Assembly: GCF_047946665.1 (NCBI RefSeq)
Contig: NZ_CP172312.1
Location: forward strand, 1,798,001 to 1,862,000
Origin: Allohahella sp002354735
GTDB taxonomy: Bacteria > Pseudomonadota > Gammaproteobacteria > Pseudomonadales > Oleiphilaceae
Direction of reading: 5' to 3'
DNA: 64,000 bases
The notes below the pieces were generated by a model. The model was given only the letters and a program-made list of their open reading frames with translations. It was not told the DNA's origin and made no database searches. The translations under genes were made by a program, and so were the position numbers. Numbering within the stretch: the stretch's first letter is position 1; each line of letters starts with the position of its first letter. This document shows positions 26,616 through 34,972 of the stretch, piece by piece.

Positions 26616-28235
26616 ATGAAAACGGTAGCTTTCAGTATTGTAGGCAGCGTCATGGACAACCGTGGCAGGGACGAAGGTCGTTGGGAGCGTTGGCGACCGA
26701 CCGTATCCCTGTGCCAACACGATGACGTCATCATCGACCGTTTGGAACTGCTGTACGACAACCACACCGCCACGCTTGCGGAGCAGACCAGTGAGGATGT
26801 CAGCCGCGTGTCGCCTGAAACCGAAGTGCGCTGTCACCGGGTCAACTTCAGGGACGCCTGGGACTTCGAGAGCGTCTACGGGATTCTGCTCGACTTTGCG
26901 CGCAGCTATCGCTTCGACACCGAGGTGGAGCAGTATCTGATACACATCACCACGGGGACACACGTCGCACAGATCTGCCTGTACCTGCTTACTGAAGCCG
27001 GGTATCTGCCGGGTAAACTTATACAGACTGGGCCGCCGCGTCGAGGCAGCAAGACGGCGGGTACCTACCAGGTTATCGATCTCGATCTGTCGAAGTACGA
27101 TCAGATCGCTTCACGTTTCCGCAAGGAGCACGACGAGGGCCAAGCCTGGCTCAAAGGTGGCATCGAAACAGCGAACGCCGATTTCAACCGGATGATCGAC
27201 CAGCTCGAGCTTGTGTGCATTCGCTCGAACGAACCAATTCTTCTTACAGGACCTACTGGTGCCGGAAAGTCACAGCTCGCCCAGCGCGTGTACGCCCTGA
27301 AAAAACAGCGAGCCAAGCTCAGCGGCGAACTCGTCAGCGTCAACTGCGCGACACTCCGTGGTGATGGCGCAATGTCTGCACTATTCGGGCATCGCAAGGG
27401 CGCTTTCACTGGTGCCGTTACTGACCGGATCGGTCTGCTGAAAAAAGCCCACGGCGGCATGCTCTTTCTGGACGAGATCGGTGAACTCGGGCTCGACGAG
27501 CAGGCGATGCTGCTGCGCGCGATCGAAGAGAAGGTGTTTACGCCTTTCGGCGCCGACAAGGAGGTCAGCAGTGACTTTCAGCTGATTGCAGGTACCAATA
27601 AGGATCTCGCATCGGAAGTCAGGGTTGGGCGCTTCCGGGAAGACCTGCTCGCACGAATCGATCTCTGGTGCTATCGGCTGCCATCACTCAGGGAGCGGAT
27701 CGAGGACCTGGTGCCGAACATCGAATTCGAGCTGGAAACTTTTGCCAGTAAAAGCGGCAGCCTGGTGACATTCAACAAGGATGCGCGGGAGCGCTATATG
27801 ACATTCAGTCACTCTGCTGAGGCCAGCTGGTCAGCTAACTTCCGTGACCTGAATGCGAGCATAACCCGCATGGCAACGCTGGCGGATGGCGGTCGAATCA
27901 CGTCGCAACAGGTGCAGGACGAGATCGAACGATTACGGGCAAAGTGGCGCAACGTCGACGGCAGCATAGCGCCAGCCAGTCACGATCCACAACGACTGGT
28001 CAGCGCACTAATTGGTGAGGAGGCCTGCGGCAATATCGATCTATTCGATCAGGCGACGCTCGCGGCCGTCCTTCAGGCCTGCCGCTCATCCAGCTCGATG
28101 GCAGAAGCCGGGCGCAAACTCTTCAGCCAGAGCCGCAAGCAGAAAAGTTCCAGCAACGACTCCCATCGGGTGAAACAGATACTGGACCGATACGGGGTCA
28201 GATTTGCCGATATCAGAGACAGGCTGCGGGACTGA
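26616..28235 (+). CDS. rtcR: sigma-54-dependent activator RtcR
   Basis: A 539-residue activator of rtcBA. The N-terminal domain (about 1-180) is CARF-like and begins MKTVAFSIVGSVMDNRGR, as in RtcR proteins; its YLIHITTGTHVAQIC segment is well conserved in them. The AAA+ domain has Walker A GPTGAGKS at 212-219, GAFTGA (the sigma-54 contact loop) at 262-267 and Walker B LFLDEIGEL around 286. A Fis-like helix-turn-helix lies near 480-530. The CARF domain is thought to sense an RNA-damage-derived ligand. It is divergent from rtcBA across 223 bp. Confidence 0.96.
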   Translation: MKTVAFSIVGSVMDNRGRDEGRWERWRPTVSLCQHDDVIIDRLELLYDNHTATLAEQTSEDVSRVSPETEVRCHRVNFRDAWDFESVYGILLDFARSYRFDTEVEQYLIHITTGTHVAQICLYLLTEAGYLPGKLIQTGPPRRGSKTAGTYQVIDLDLSKYDQIASRFRKEHDEGQAWLKGGIETANADFNRMIDQLELVCIRSNEPILLTGPTGAGKSQLAQRVYALKKQRAKLSGELVSVNCATLRGDGAMSALFGHRKGAFTGAVTDRIGLLKKAHGGMLFLDEIGELGLDEQAMLLRAIEEKVFTPFGADKEVSSDFQLIAGTNKDLASEVRVGRFREDLLARIDLWCYRLPSLRERIEDLVPNIEFELETFASKSGSLVTFNKDARERYMTFSHSAEASWSANFRDLNASITRMATLADGGRITSQQVQDEIERLRAKWRNVDGSIAPASHDPQRLVSALIGEEACGNIDLFDQATLAAVLQACRSSSSMAEAGRKLFSQSRKQKSSSNDSHRVKQILDRYGVRFADIRDRLRD

Positions 28236-28244
28236 CCCATGCGC

Positions 28245-28763
28245 TTATTGGAATCCTGTCACCAGGAAGCCGTCCTCTTCATCAACGAACTCTTCGCTGT
28301 AGTTGATGAGAACATCGACCGGGTATCCTCTGGCTTTATCATATATGGCATCGACCCCGGCCACTTCAGCGGCGTAAGCGTCCTTGATTTCTGTGAAAAG
28401 CCCATCGATGGTAGTCACGCCATCGGCTTCGATGTCTGCGGCTGTCAGATATACGCCGTTGTGCTGGTAGAAAGCCGATTCGACAGCATCGTCCTTGACG
28501 ATAACGACGACTGGTGGCCTTGGATCGCAATAACAGATCCTGGTGAGGATGAACTGATAGTCATTGATCGCGGCGGCTTCCCAGGCCGCTTCTGCGGTCG
28601 CCAGGCCAGCCGCTATGGGCGCTTCAGTGGGGGTTTCCGTTTCGTTGACGGGCCCAGTGACAGATTCAGTGACGGGTTCTGTGCCGGTATCATTGCCCCC
28701 TCCACCATTGCTGCAAGCAGATAGCAACAGCGATAGGCTTAGTACTGGTAGGGTTCTTCTCAT
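28245..28763 (-). CDS. lipoprotein with DUF6174-like domain
   Basis: A 172-residue lipoprotein. The signal peptide ends in lipobox LLSAC, followed by a Gly-rich and then Thr/Glu/Pro-rich linker (to about residue 55). The globular domain has NDYQFILTRICYC and DPRPPVVVIVKDD, features of DUF6174, whose function is unknown. I place the start at 28763 because GGAGGT lies four bases before that ATG; the open frame continues 13 codons further without such a site. It ends nine bases from the convergent rtcR stop. Confidence 0.8.
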   Translation of the reverse strand: MRRTLPVLSLSLLLSACSNGGGGNDTGTEPVTESVTGPVNETETPTEAPIAAGLATAEAAWEAAAINDYQFILTRICYCDPRPPVVVIVKDDAVESAFYQHNGVYLTAADIEADGVTTIDGLFTEIKDAYAAEVAGVDAIYDKARGYPVDVLINYSEEFVDEEDGFLVTGFQ

Positions 28764-28881
28764 TCTTACCTCCGTGTGAACGTCATGGCAAAGACATGCC
28801 ATGGGAGAGTCTTGGCGACTCCCTATCCGAGTGTCGCAAGCATCAGCAGCAACCGTCCATAGCCCAGATCACCGATATTCC

Positions 28882-30060
28882 CTAAAGCACAGCAAGCGCC
28901 TGACGCAGATCATCGATCAGGTCCTGCGCATCCTCGAGCCCTACCGACAGCCGCAATAAGCCATCGCTGATGCCAAGTTTGCGCCGTTCTTCCGGACTCA
29001 GCGCATGATGACTCGTGGTGCATGGCTGGGTGACAAGGCTCTCTACGCCCCCCAGGCTCGGTGCAAGCAGGAAGACTTTCAGTTGGTCGGCCACCCTGGT
29101 AGCAGCCGCGCCGCCGCCCTTGATCTCGATACTGAGCATGCCGCCGAAACCGTGCATCTGCCGGGCTGCAAGCTCGTGGCCTTCGAAGTCTGGAAGTCCT
29201 GGATACAGCACCTTGCTAACGGCAGAATGCTCGGACATGGCCTGTGCAACCAGCATCGCATTGTGATTGTGCTGCCGCACTCGCAGCGGGAGTGTGCGCA
29301 GGCTCCGAGCCAGCAATGCCGCTGTTTCGGGTGACAGCACCTGCCCCAGGTTTTTACGCCAGCGCCATATGCTCCTGACAAAATCTTTCTTGCCCATGAC
29401 GGCGCCGGCCGTGAGATCACTGTGCCCACCAAGGTATTTGGTCGCGCTGTGGACCACCAGATCAGCGCCCCACTCCAGAGGCCGTTGGTTGACCGGCGAC
29501 GCAAAGGTGTTGTCTACGGCTAGCAGCGCACCACGCTGATGGGCGACTTCGGCCAGCGCCCGGATATCCAGAATGCTCAGGGTCGGGTTCGCTGGCGTTT
29601 CACAGTAGACCAGCATATCCGGCTTGTTCAGGTGCTTTGCCAGGCGTGCCTGATCCGCCTGCATCAACAGCGTGACCCGAATGCCCAGATCTGCACACTG
29701 CGTCAACAGGAATTCCTGTGTCCCGCCATAGAGTTCTCCTACACAGACGATACCGTTGCGACCGTGCGCCAATAGCGTCGACGAAATCGCTGCCATGCCT
29801 GATGCGAAAGCCAAGGCGGCTTCCGCCGACTCCAGTCGTGCGAGCGTGTGCTCAAGTGCCGTAATTGTGGGGTTAGTGCCGTAGCGGGTATACAGGCAGC
29901 CATCAGTCCGGCCCTCAACGACGTCCAGCAGCGCTTCAGTTGACTCGAAGCGCCAGGTGGTGGTGTTGTATATCGGCGTATGAGGACTGCCGTGCTGGTC
30001 ATCATGCAAGTCGCTGTGAATCAGCTCAGTGGCCGAGACGCCGGCCGCTCGTTCAGACAT
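28882..30060 (-). CDS. trans-sulfuration PLP enzyme (cystathionine gamma-synthase/beta-lyase type)
   Basis: A 392-residue PLP-dependent Cys/Met metabolism enzyme. SATKYLGGHSDLTAG contains the PLP-binding Lys. RYGTNPTITALE, FASGMAAIS and the C-terminal RLSVGLED are typical. The family includes MetB, MetC and cystathionine gamma-lyase, and sequence reading alone does not settle the substrate. TTGGAGA precedes the ATG. It follows the antiporter gene by 36 bp in the same direction and may be cotranscribed. Confidence 0.88.
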   Translation of the reverse strand: MSERAAGVSATELIHSDLHDDQHGSPHTPIYNTTTWRFESTEALLDVVEGRTDGCLYTRYGTNPTITALEHTLARLESAEAALAFASGMAAISSTLLAHGRNGIVCVGELYGGTQEFLLTQCADLGIRVTLLMQADQARLAKHLNKPDMLVYCETPANPTLSILDIRALAEVAHQRGALLAVDNTFASPVNQRPLEWGADLVVHSATKYLGGHSDLTAGAVMGKKDFVRSIWRWRKNLGQVLSPETAALLARSLRTLPLRVRQHNHNAMLVAQAMSEHSAVSKVLYPGLPDFEGHELAARQMHGFGGMLSIEIKGGGAAATRVADQLKVFLLAPSLGGVESLVTQPCTTSHHALSPEERRKLGISDGLLRLSVGLEDAQDLIDDLRQALAVL

Positions 30061-30096
30061 ATGTTCTCCAATGAAAACTAAAGGCGATTGCCTTGC

Positions 30097-31185
30097 TTAG
30101 TGCTGTTTCTGGGTATGCCATGCACGAGCGCCGAGTATGAGCAGCGTGACCACGGTGAGCGGCACGACATACCAGACAAGAGCAGCCTGGAATTGTGCAA
30201 AAGCCGGCGTGGCCGTGGCATACATGATCAGATAGGTGGTATAGACAATATAGTAGGCGAAGAACAGCAGGCCTTCCCAACGGTTGATGAGATAGCCGGA
30301 GAAGAAGACCGGCAGACAGGCCACGGCGACTGCGATCATGACGGGAAAATCGAAGACCAGCGCACTGGCAGCAACGTTGATCGGGGATGGTGAGACCAGC
30401 GATGCGAGCCCCAGAACAGCCAACAGGTTGAAAACATTGCTACCCACCACGTTACCGACAGCGATATCTCGCTCGCCTTTGATGGCAGCTGTGATGGACG
30501 TTGCCACTTCCGGCAACGAGGTACCGGCTGCAATCACCGTCAAACCAATGACCAGTTCGGACAGCCCCAGCGCCCGCGCAAGGGTGACGGCGCCTTCAAC
30601 GAGGAAATTCGATCCTGTCACGAGCAGCACGAGTCCCGCCAGGATGAAGCCAACGTTGATCAAAGTGGCATACTGACGTGGCGCTGCCTTCAGACCGTAT
30701 TCGGCGGCGAACTCATCATCAGCCGCTGCTTTTTCACGTCGGCTACTGACGATGAGAAAGACTGTATACGCGATGATCCCAGCAAAAAGAATGGCGCCAT
30801 CCAGTCGACCGAGCGCACCGTCGAAGGCCAGCGCCATGGCCAGTACGCTGGCGACGATCATCACCGGCACGTCGAGTCGAATAAGCTGCCGCGATACCAC
30901 CAATGGGATGATCAATGCGGATATGCCCAGGATGAATAGCACATTGAAAATGTTGCTACCGACGACATTTCCAATCGCAATATCACCATTACCGGAGAAC
31001 GCGGCCTGCACACTGACCGCCATTTCCGGTGCACTCGTACCAAAGGCGACTACCGTGAGGCCAATGACAAGCGGTGAGATGCCGAAGGTGGCGGCCAGTC
31101 GGGCAGCGCCCTTGACCAGTACTTCGGCGCCAGCTACCAGCAAGACGAGACCAGCCAGTAGATAAACAAAAGTCATGATTGTCAT
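30097..31185 (-). CDS. calcium/sodium antiporter, YrbG type
   Basis: A 362-residue CaCA-superfamily exchanger with about ten membrane helices in two inverted halves. The two alpha-repeats read GTSAPEMAVS and GTSLPEVATS, each followed by GNVVGSN(I/V)FN, which form the ion-binding centre. AGGAG lies nine bases before the ATG. It is 18 bp downstream of the NhaD-like gene, so both are probably cotranscribed and serve sodium/calcium homeostasis at the inner membrane. Confidence 0.92.
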   Translation of the reverse strand: MTIMTFVYLLAGLVLLVAGAEVLVKGAARLAATFGISPLVIGLTVVAFGTSAPEMAVSVQAAFSGNGDIAIGNVVGSNIFNVLFILGISALIIPLVVSRQLIRLDVPVMIVASVLAMALAFDGALGRLDGAILFAGIIAYTVFLIVSSRREKAAADDEFAAEYGLKAAPRQYATLINVGFILAGLVLLVTGSNFLVEGAVTLARALGLSELVIGLTVIAAGTSLPEVATSITAAIKGERDIAVGNVVGSNVFNLLAVLGLASLVSPSPINVAASALVFDFPVMIAVAVACLPVFFSGYLINRWEGLLFFAYYIVYTTYLIMYATATPAFAQFQAALVWYVVPLTVVTLLILGARAWHTQKQH

Positions 31186-31203
31186 GGTCTATCTGCTCCT
31201 GAA

Positions 31204-32460
31204 TCAGATTTGAACGAGGAGGTTAATGCCGTACACGCCGAAAAATCCGAGCGCATACGCGGCAAGAAGTAGCGGGCTGTAACGCATATAGCTGGAAAAT
31301 GTCAGCCCCGGCACCTTGCTCATTGCCACAATACCAGCGGCTGAACCGATGACCAGCAGCGAACCGCCGACACCAACGGCGTAGGTCAAGCCCATCCATT
31401 CTGCAGGACTCATGGTCAATCCCGATTTGAGCAGCGCAGCCGTCAGGGGCACGTTATCTATGGTGGCAGACACGATGCCCATCAGGAAGTTCGCTCCAGC
31501 CACTGGAATGGCCTCGTAGACCTGCGGGAGCGCGTCCAGTACATGAATTTCCTTCAGCATGCCTACGAGCAAAAGGATACCGAGGAAGAACAGCAGTGTT
31601 TCGAATTCAATCGTACGAATGTATTCAAGGATGGGGTCGTTATCATTGTCCTCATTGAAGAAGCGTGCGACCAGGAACATGATTGACAGACCTGTCAGAA
31701 AGGTCAGAACAGGTGGAATCTGGAACAACATATTGCCGGAGATCGTCGACAGAATGGTGATCAGAAATACCCCGGCAATAGCCAGATCAACCTTGCGCGT
31801 TTCTGTCTGATGGGACTGGATATGCACCTGGCCATTCATGCCAATCGACAATACAGCTGCCAGAAACATCACTGCCACGAATGCGGGAATCGATAGCAGC
31901 AGCAGACTCGAGATTTCCACCTTGCCAGCCAGAAAAATCATCAGTGTCGTGACATCCCCGGTGATCAAGGCAACGCCGCCAGAGTTCACCGCAAATACGC
32001 AAAGCGTCGCGAACTTGATGGTTCGGACGGCATCCAGCTTCAGCGAAAGCACGAGTGCGACCGATACCAGCGTGGCAGTGATGTTGTCGGCCAGTGACGA
32101 GAACAGAAAGCAGAAAGTCCCGGTTACGAACAGTAGACCCCGTTCACTGATCTGACTTGGCAGCACCAGATACACCAGGTTTTCTATCAGCCCCTTTTTG
32201 TTCAGATAGGCTACGAAGGTCATCGCAGCGATCAGGAACAACCAGAGCCCTGCGATATCGGTAATGTTTTCGGTCAAGCCGTGCAGTACGGCTTCACGGC
32301 CATCGCCTGGCGCAGCAAATATGATAAGCAACATCCAGGAGATCGTGCCAAAGAACAGCGTGATCTTGGCTTTGCTGACGTGAGTCTTTTCTTCAAGCAC
32401 AACACCTGCGAGAGCGGCCACAGCGAATGCGATCAAAAGGTAAAACAGAAAATCCGGCAT
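31204..32460 (-). CDS. nhaD: sodium:proton antiporter NhaD
   Basis: A 418-residue protein with about 11-12 membrane helices and NhaD features, such as SSLADNITATLVSVAL and FAVNSGGVALITGDVTTLMIF split across helices. NhaD exchanges sodium or lithium for protons and is common in marine and haloalkaliphilic gammaproteobacteria. It starts three bases after the dedA stop with AAGGG upstream, so it is coupled to dedA. Confidence 0.9.
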   Translation of the reverse strand: MPDFLFYLLIAFAVAALAGVVLEEKTHVSKAKITLFFGTISWMLLIIFAAPGDGREAVLHGLTENITDIAGLWLFLIAAMTFVAYLNKKGLIENLVYLVLPSQISERGLLFVTGTFCFLFSSLADNITATLVSVALVLSLKLDAVRTIKFATLCVFAVNSGGVALITGDVTTLMIFLAGKVEISSLLLLSIPAFVAVMFLAAVLSIGMNGQVHIQSHQTETRKVDLAIAGVFLITILSTISGNMLFQIPPVLTFLTGLSIMFLVARFFNEDNDNDPILEYIRTIEFETLLFFLGILLLVGMLKEIHVLDALPQVYEAIPVAGANFLMGIVSATIDNVPLTAALLKSGLTMSPAEWMGLTYAVGVGGSLLVIGSAAGIVAMSKVPGLTFSSYMRYSPLLLAAYALGFFGVYGINLLVQI

Positions 32461-32463
32461 TAT

Positions 32464-33102
32464 TTAAACCCTTATAGCCAACTTGCGGCGTGCTTTGAAA
32501 TATTCGTAAAGTGGTGGCGTGATCGACAAGGCAATAACCACAATCACAATGTACTCGATGTAGTGATCCAGATTCGGAATGATGCTGCCCAGAATATAGC
32601 CACTGAGGATCATGCTGAAGACCCACAGAAAGCCGCCGACAACGTTATAGACCAGGAATGTTCGATACGGCATCCGGGCTGCTCCGGCAACAATTGGTGC
32701 AAAGGTTCTGATGATGGGGATGAATCTGGCGATAATGATAGTCTTGCCGCCGTACTTCTCGTAGAAGACCTGCGCCCTCTGAAGGAACTCGGGATGAAAC
32801 ATTCTTGATTGCTGGCGGGAAAATATTTTCGGGCCGAGATGCCAGCCACTGTAATAGCCTACTGCGTCACCCACGACAGCAGCCGCAAAGAGACTCGACA
32901 GAAGAATGTAGACGTTGAGGTCGCCTGTAGCGGCATAAAGCCCCGCCACCACGAGCAGAGAATCGCCAGGCAGAAAGAAGCCTATCGCAAGGCCCGTTTC
33001 CGCAAAAACGACAAGAATGAGAATCAGATAACCTGCCGCAACAATCGTACGCGGATTTATATAGCTCGATATCAAGCCATACAGCTCTGTAATGGAATCC
33101 AT
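32464..33102 (-). CDS. DedA/SNARE-associated family membrane protein
   Basis: A 212-residue DedA-family protein with about five membrane segments. GFFLPGDSLLVVAG, the FARFIPIIRTFAPIVAGAARM-type segment and YNVVGGFLW are characteristic. The family is linked to membrane homeostasis and undecaprenyl-phosphate recycling and often depends on the proton or sodium gradient. Its place just upstream of two sodium-linked antiporters fits that link. Confidence 0.9.
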   Translation of the reverse strand: MDSITELYGLISSYINPRTIVAAGYLILILVVFAETGLAIGFFLPGDSLLVVAGLYAATGDLNVYILLSSLFAAAVVGDAVGYYSGWHLGPKIFSRQQSRMFHPEFLQRAQVFYEKYGGKTIIIARFIPIIRTFAPIVAGAARMPYRTFLVYNVVGGFLWVFSMILSGYILGSIIPNLDHYIEYIVIVVIALSITPPLYEYFKARRKLAIRV

Positions 33103-33172
33103 TTAGGAATGTCCTGAATGCTTTATATGAGGTCTGGCGCGAGATCGCCAGAAGGAATAGCGGAATCAGGAG

Positions 33173-33583
33173 CTAACGAGGAGGAGCCTGAGGATTCCCA
33201 GGTCGGGTAGCGGTCGGACGCCGTGGCAGATCGGATCCCGTGGTGAAGCGCTGAAGTCGCAGCATATCGCCAGCGTAAAGCGGCCACGCCGTGTACAATC
33301 GAAGCAGATCATCAACGACGTCGCCTACAGCGCCGGCTCCGGAAGGCTGAGATGCCATACGCTTCGAATACAGCAGCGCTTCGCGGAACGAAGCTTTGAC
33401 GTGGCCGGCTTCGCCAGCCAGGGTTCGCTGCCCCTGAATGAAATCGCGATCACCCTGAAGAAAAGCTGAGACACCGCTACTGAAGAATATGACGATCGCG
33501 AGCATGATCATGCCGATGGTGGCACGATGGTCAGCGCACGCTTCAGTATGTGTCGGGTCAGATCTGGATGGTAAAGCGATCAT
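33173..33583 (-). CDS. hypothetical membrane-anchored protein
   Basis: A 136-residue protein with one hydrophobic helix at about residues 22-42, a helical region and a Pro/Arg-rich C-terminal tail. I recognise no family. It precedes dedA by 70 bp in the same direction and may be the first gene of that operon. Evidence for expression is limited to reading-frame length and position; the ribosome-binding site is weak. Confidence 0.45.
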   Translation of the reverse strand: MIALPSRSDPTHTEACADHRATIGMIMLAIVIFFSSGVSAFLQGDRDFIQGQRTLAGEAGHVKASFREALLYSKRMASQPSGAGAVGDVVDDLLRLYTAWPLYAGDMLRLQRFTTGSDLPRRPTATRPGNPQAPPR

Positions 33584-33757
33584 CAAATAGCGGCCAGGAC
33601 CGGCAGTTATAGCGTTCGAACAAAAAGACCGCGGTATGATGTGGTCAAATCACTGAAAAAGCCATAGGTAGAACGAGCATAAGTGGTCAGCATTCGAGTC
33701 AAAGACGAAGCGCCACAGCCTTGCTATAGTCAGACAAACACCGACTCGCAGGTCTCG

Positions 33758-34972
33758 ATGCAACTCACTACGCTTACGCCGCCGCCCTATCTCTCCAACA
33801 TCGTCAGTTACCTCAAGGATAACGAAGCTGAACTCTGGCAGTGGTTCTCCACACACCGGGTGGACTCGCAGCGGATGGATAGCGCCCGTCTGCACTTGCT
33901 GAAGACGACGTACCGCATCGAGAAGACAACCCATCCCCGGTTGTATGAGCTTGCTGAAAGCATTTCGGCCCGGCTCGGCATCGAAGGTACCATCACCTTC
34001 TATCAGGCGCAGGAAGCGACGCAGCTGAACGCGATGTTGTCATTCATTCCCGGCGAACCGCATGTGATTTTTTTCGGCCCCCTACTGGACACCTTTGATG
34101 ACTCCGAACTCGAGATCATCATTGCCCACGAGCTCAGCCATTTCCTCATGTGGACGCAGGACGAACAGCAATTCTACACCGCAGAACAGGTGCTCAACGC
34201 CATCGCCGGTGATCAGCAGGCCAGTGCCTGCCATGCAGAATCGGCTCGGCTGTTCAGCCTGTTCACCGAAGTCTACTGCGATCGTGGTGCACTCCACGTC
34301 AGTGAAAACCTGGATCGCGCGATCAGTACCCTGCTCCGCGTCGGCACAGGCCTGAAGGCCATCGACGCGCAAAGCTTTCTGAAGCAGAGCGAAGAAATAC
34401 TGCAGAGGGACCAGGCGGGATCAGACAGCCTTAGTCATCCTGCAAGCTATCTGCGTGCACGGGCCCTGCAACTGTGGCACGAGGAGACAGTAAGCGCTGA
34501 AGAAGCCATCACCAGCCTGATTCGTGGCCCACTCACATTCCTGACGATGGACTTGCTGGAGCGCCAGACGCTGGAGGGTCACACACGAACATTTCTCGAC
34601 CATTTCCTCGCGCCTGCCTGGTTTGCCACTGAGGCGGTTGTCGCTCACGCCCAGCTTTTCATTCCCGGTTTTCGACCCATAGCCCCGGATCTCTCGCAAG
34701 CCGAACTGGCCGAATGGCTGCTGCGTGGCGACGAGAAACTGTATGACTATTTCTGCTACCTGATGCTGGATTTCATAGCGGTCGATCGCGAGCTCGAAGA
34801 AATGCCGCTGGCTCAGGCCATACGTTGTTCCCAATGGCTGGGTATCGAAGCCCGTTTTGCCGAACTGGCTATAAAGGAACTCAAGCTGACGAAGACCCGC
34901 TTCAACACCATTCGCAAACAGACCGAGGTCATACTCGATGCAGCGAACGCCCGCCAGGAGAAGCAGCAATGA
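33758..34972 (+). CDS. M48-like zinc metalloprotease
   Basis: A 404-residue protein with a zinc site typical of M48-type gluzincins. HELSH lies at 124-128, and TEVYCDRGAL supplies the probable third ligand Glu171 with Asp175, like the ExxxD of M48. No signal peptide or membrane helix is seen, so it appears cytoplasmic, unlike HtpX. The C-terminal 200 residues are helical and unassigned. I chose the ATG at 33758 because GCAGGT precedes it; an upstream ATG at 33683 would add 25 residues without similarity. The stop overlaps the next gene's start as ATGA, so protease and helicase are made together. Confidence 0.8.
   Translation: MQLTTLTPPPYLSNIVSYLKDNEAELWQWFSTHRVDSQRMDSARLHLLKTTYRIEKTTHPRLYELAESISARLGIEGTITFYQAQEATQLNAMLSFIPGEPHVIFFGPLLDTFDDSELEIIIAHELSHFLMWTQDEQQFYTAEQVLNAIAGDQQASACHAESARLFSLFTEVYCDRGALHVSENLDRAISTLLRVGTGLKAIDAQSFLKQSEEILQRDQAGSDSLSHPASYLRARALQLWHEETVSAEEAITSLIRGPLTFLTMDLLERQTLEGHTRTFLDHFLAPAWFATEAVVAHAQLFIPGFRPIAPDLSQAELAEWLLRGDEKLYDYFCYLMLDFIAVDRELEEMPLAQAIRCSQWLGIEARFAELAIKELKLTKTRFNTIRKQTEVILDAANARQEKQQ

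Noticed and set aside
28801..28823. GGGAG/CTCCC hairpin downstream of the trans-sulfuration gene
   Set aside because: The stem is bulged and no T-tract follows on the minus strand, so I do not call it a terminator.
33683..33757. Longer start for the M48-like protease
   Set aside because: The extra 25 residues lack similarity or structure, while GCAGGT sits correctly before the ATG at 33758.
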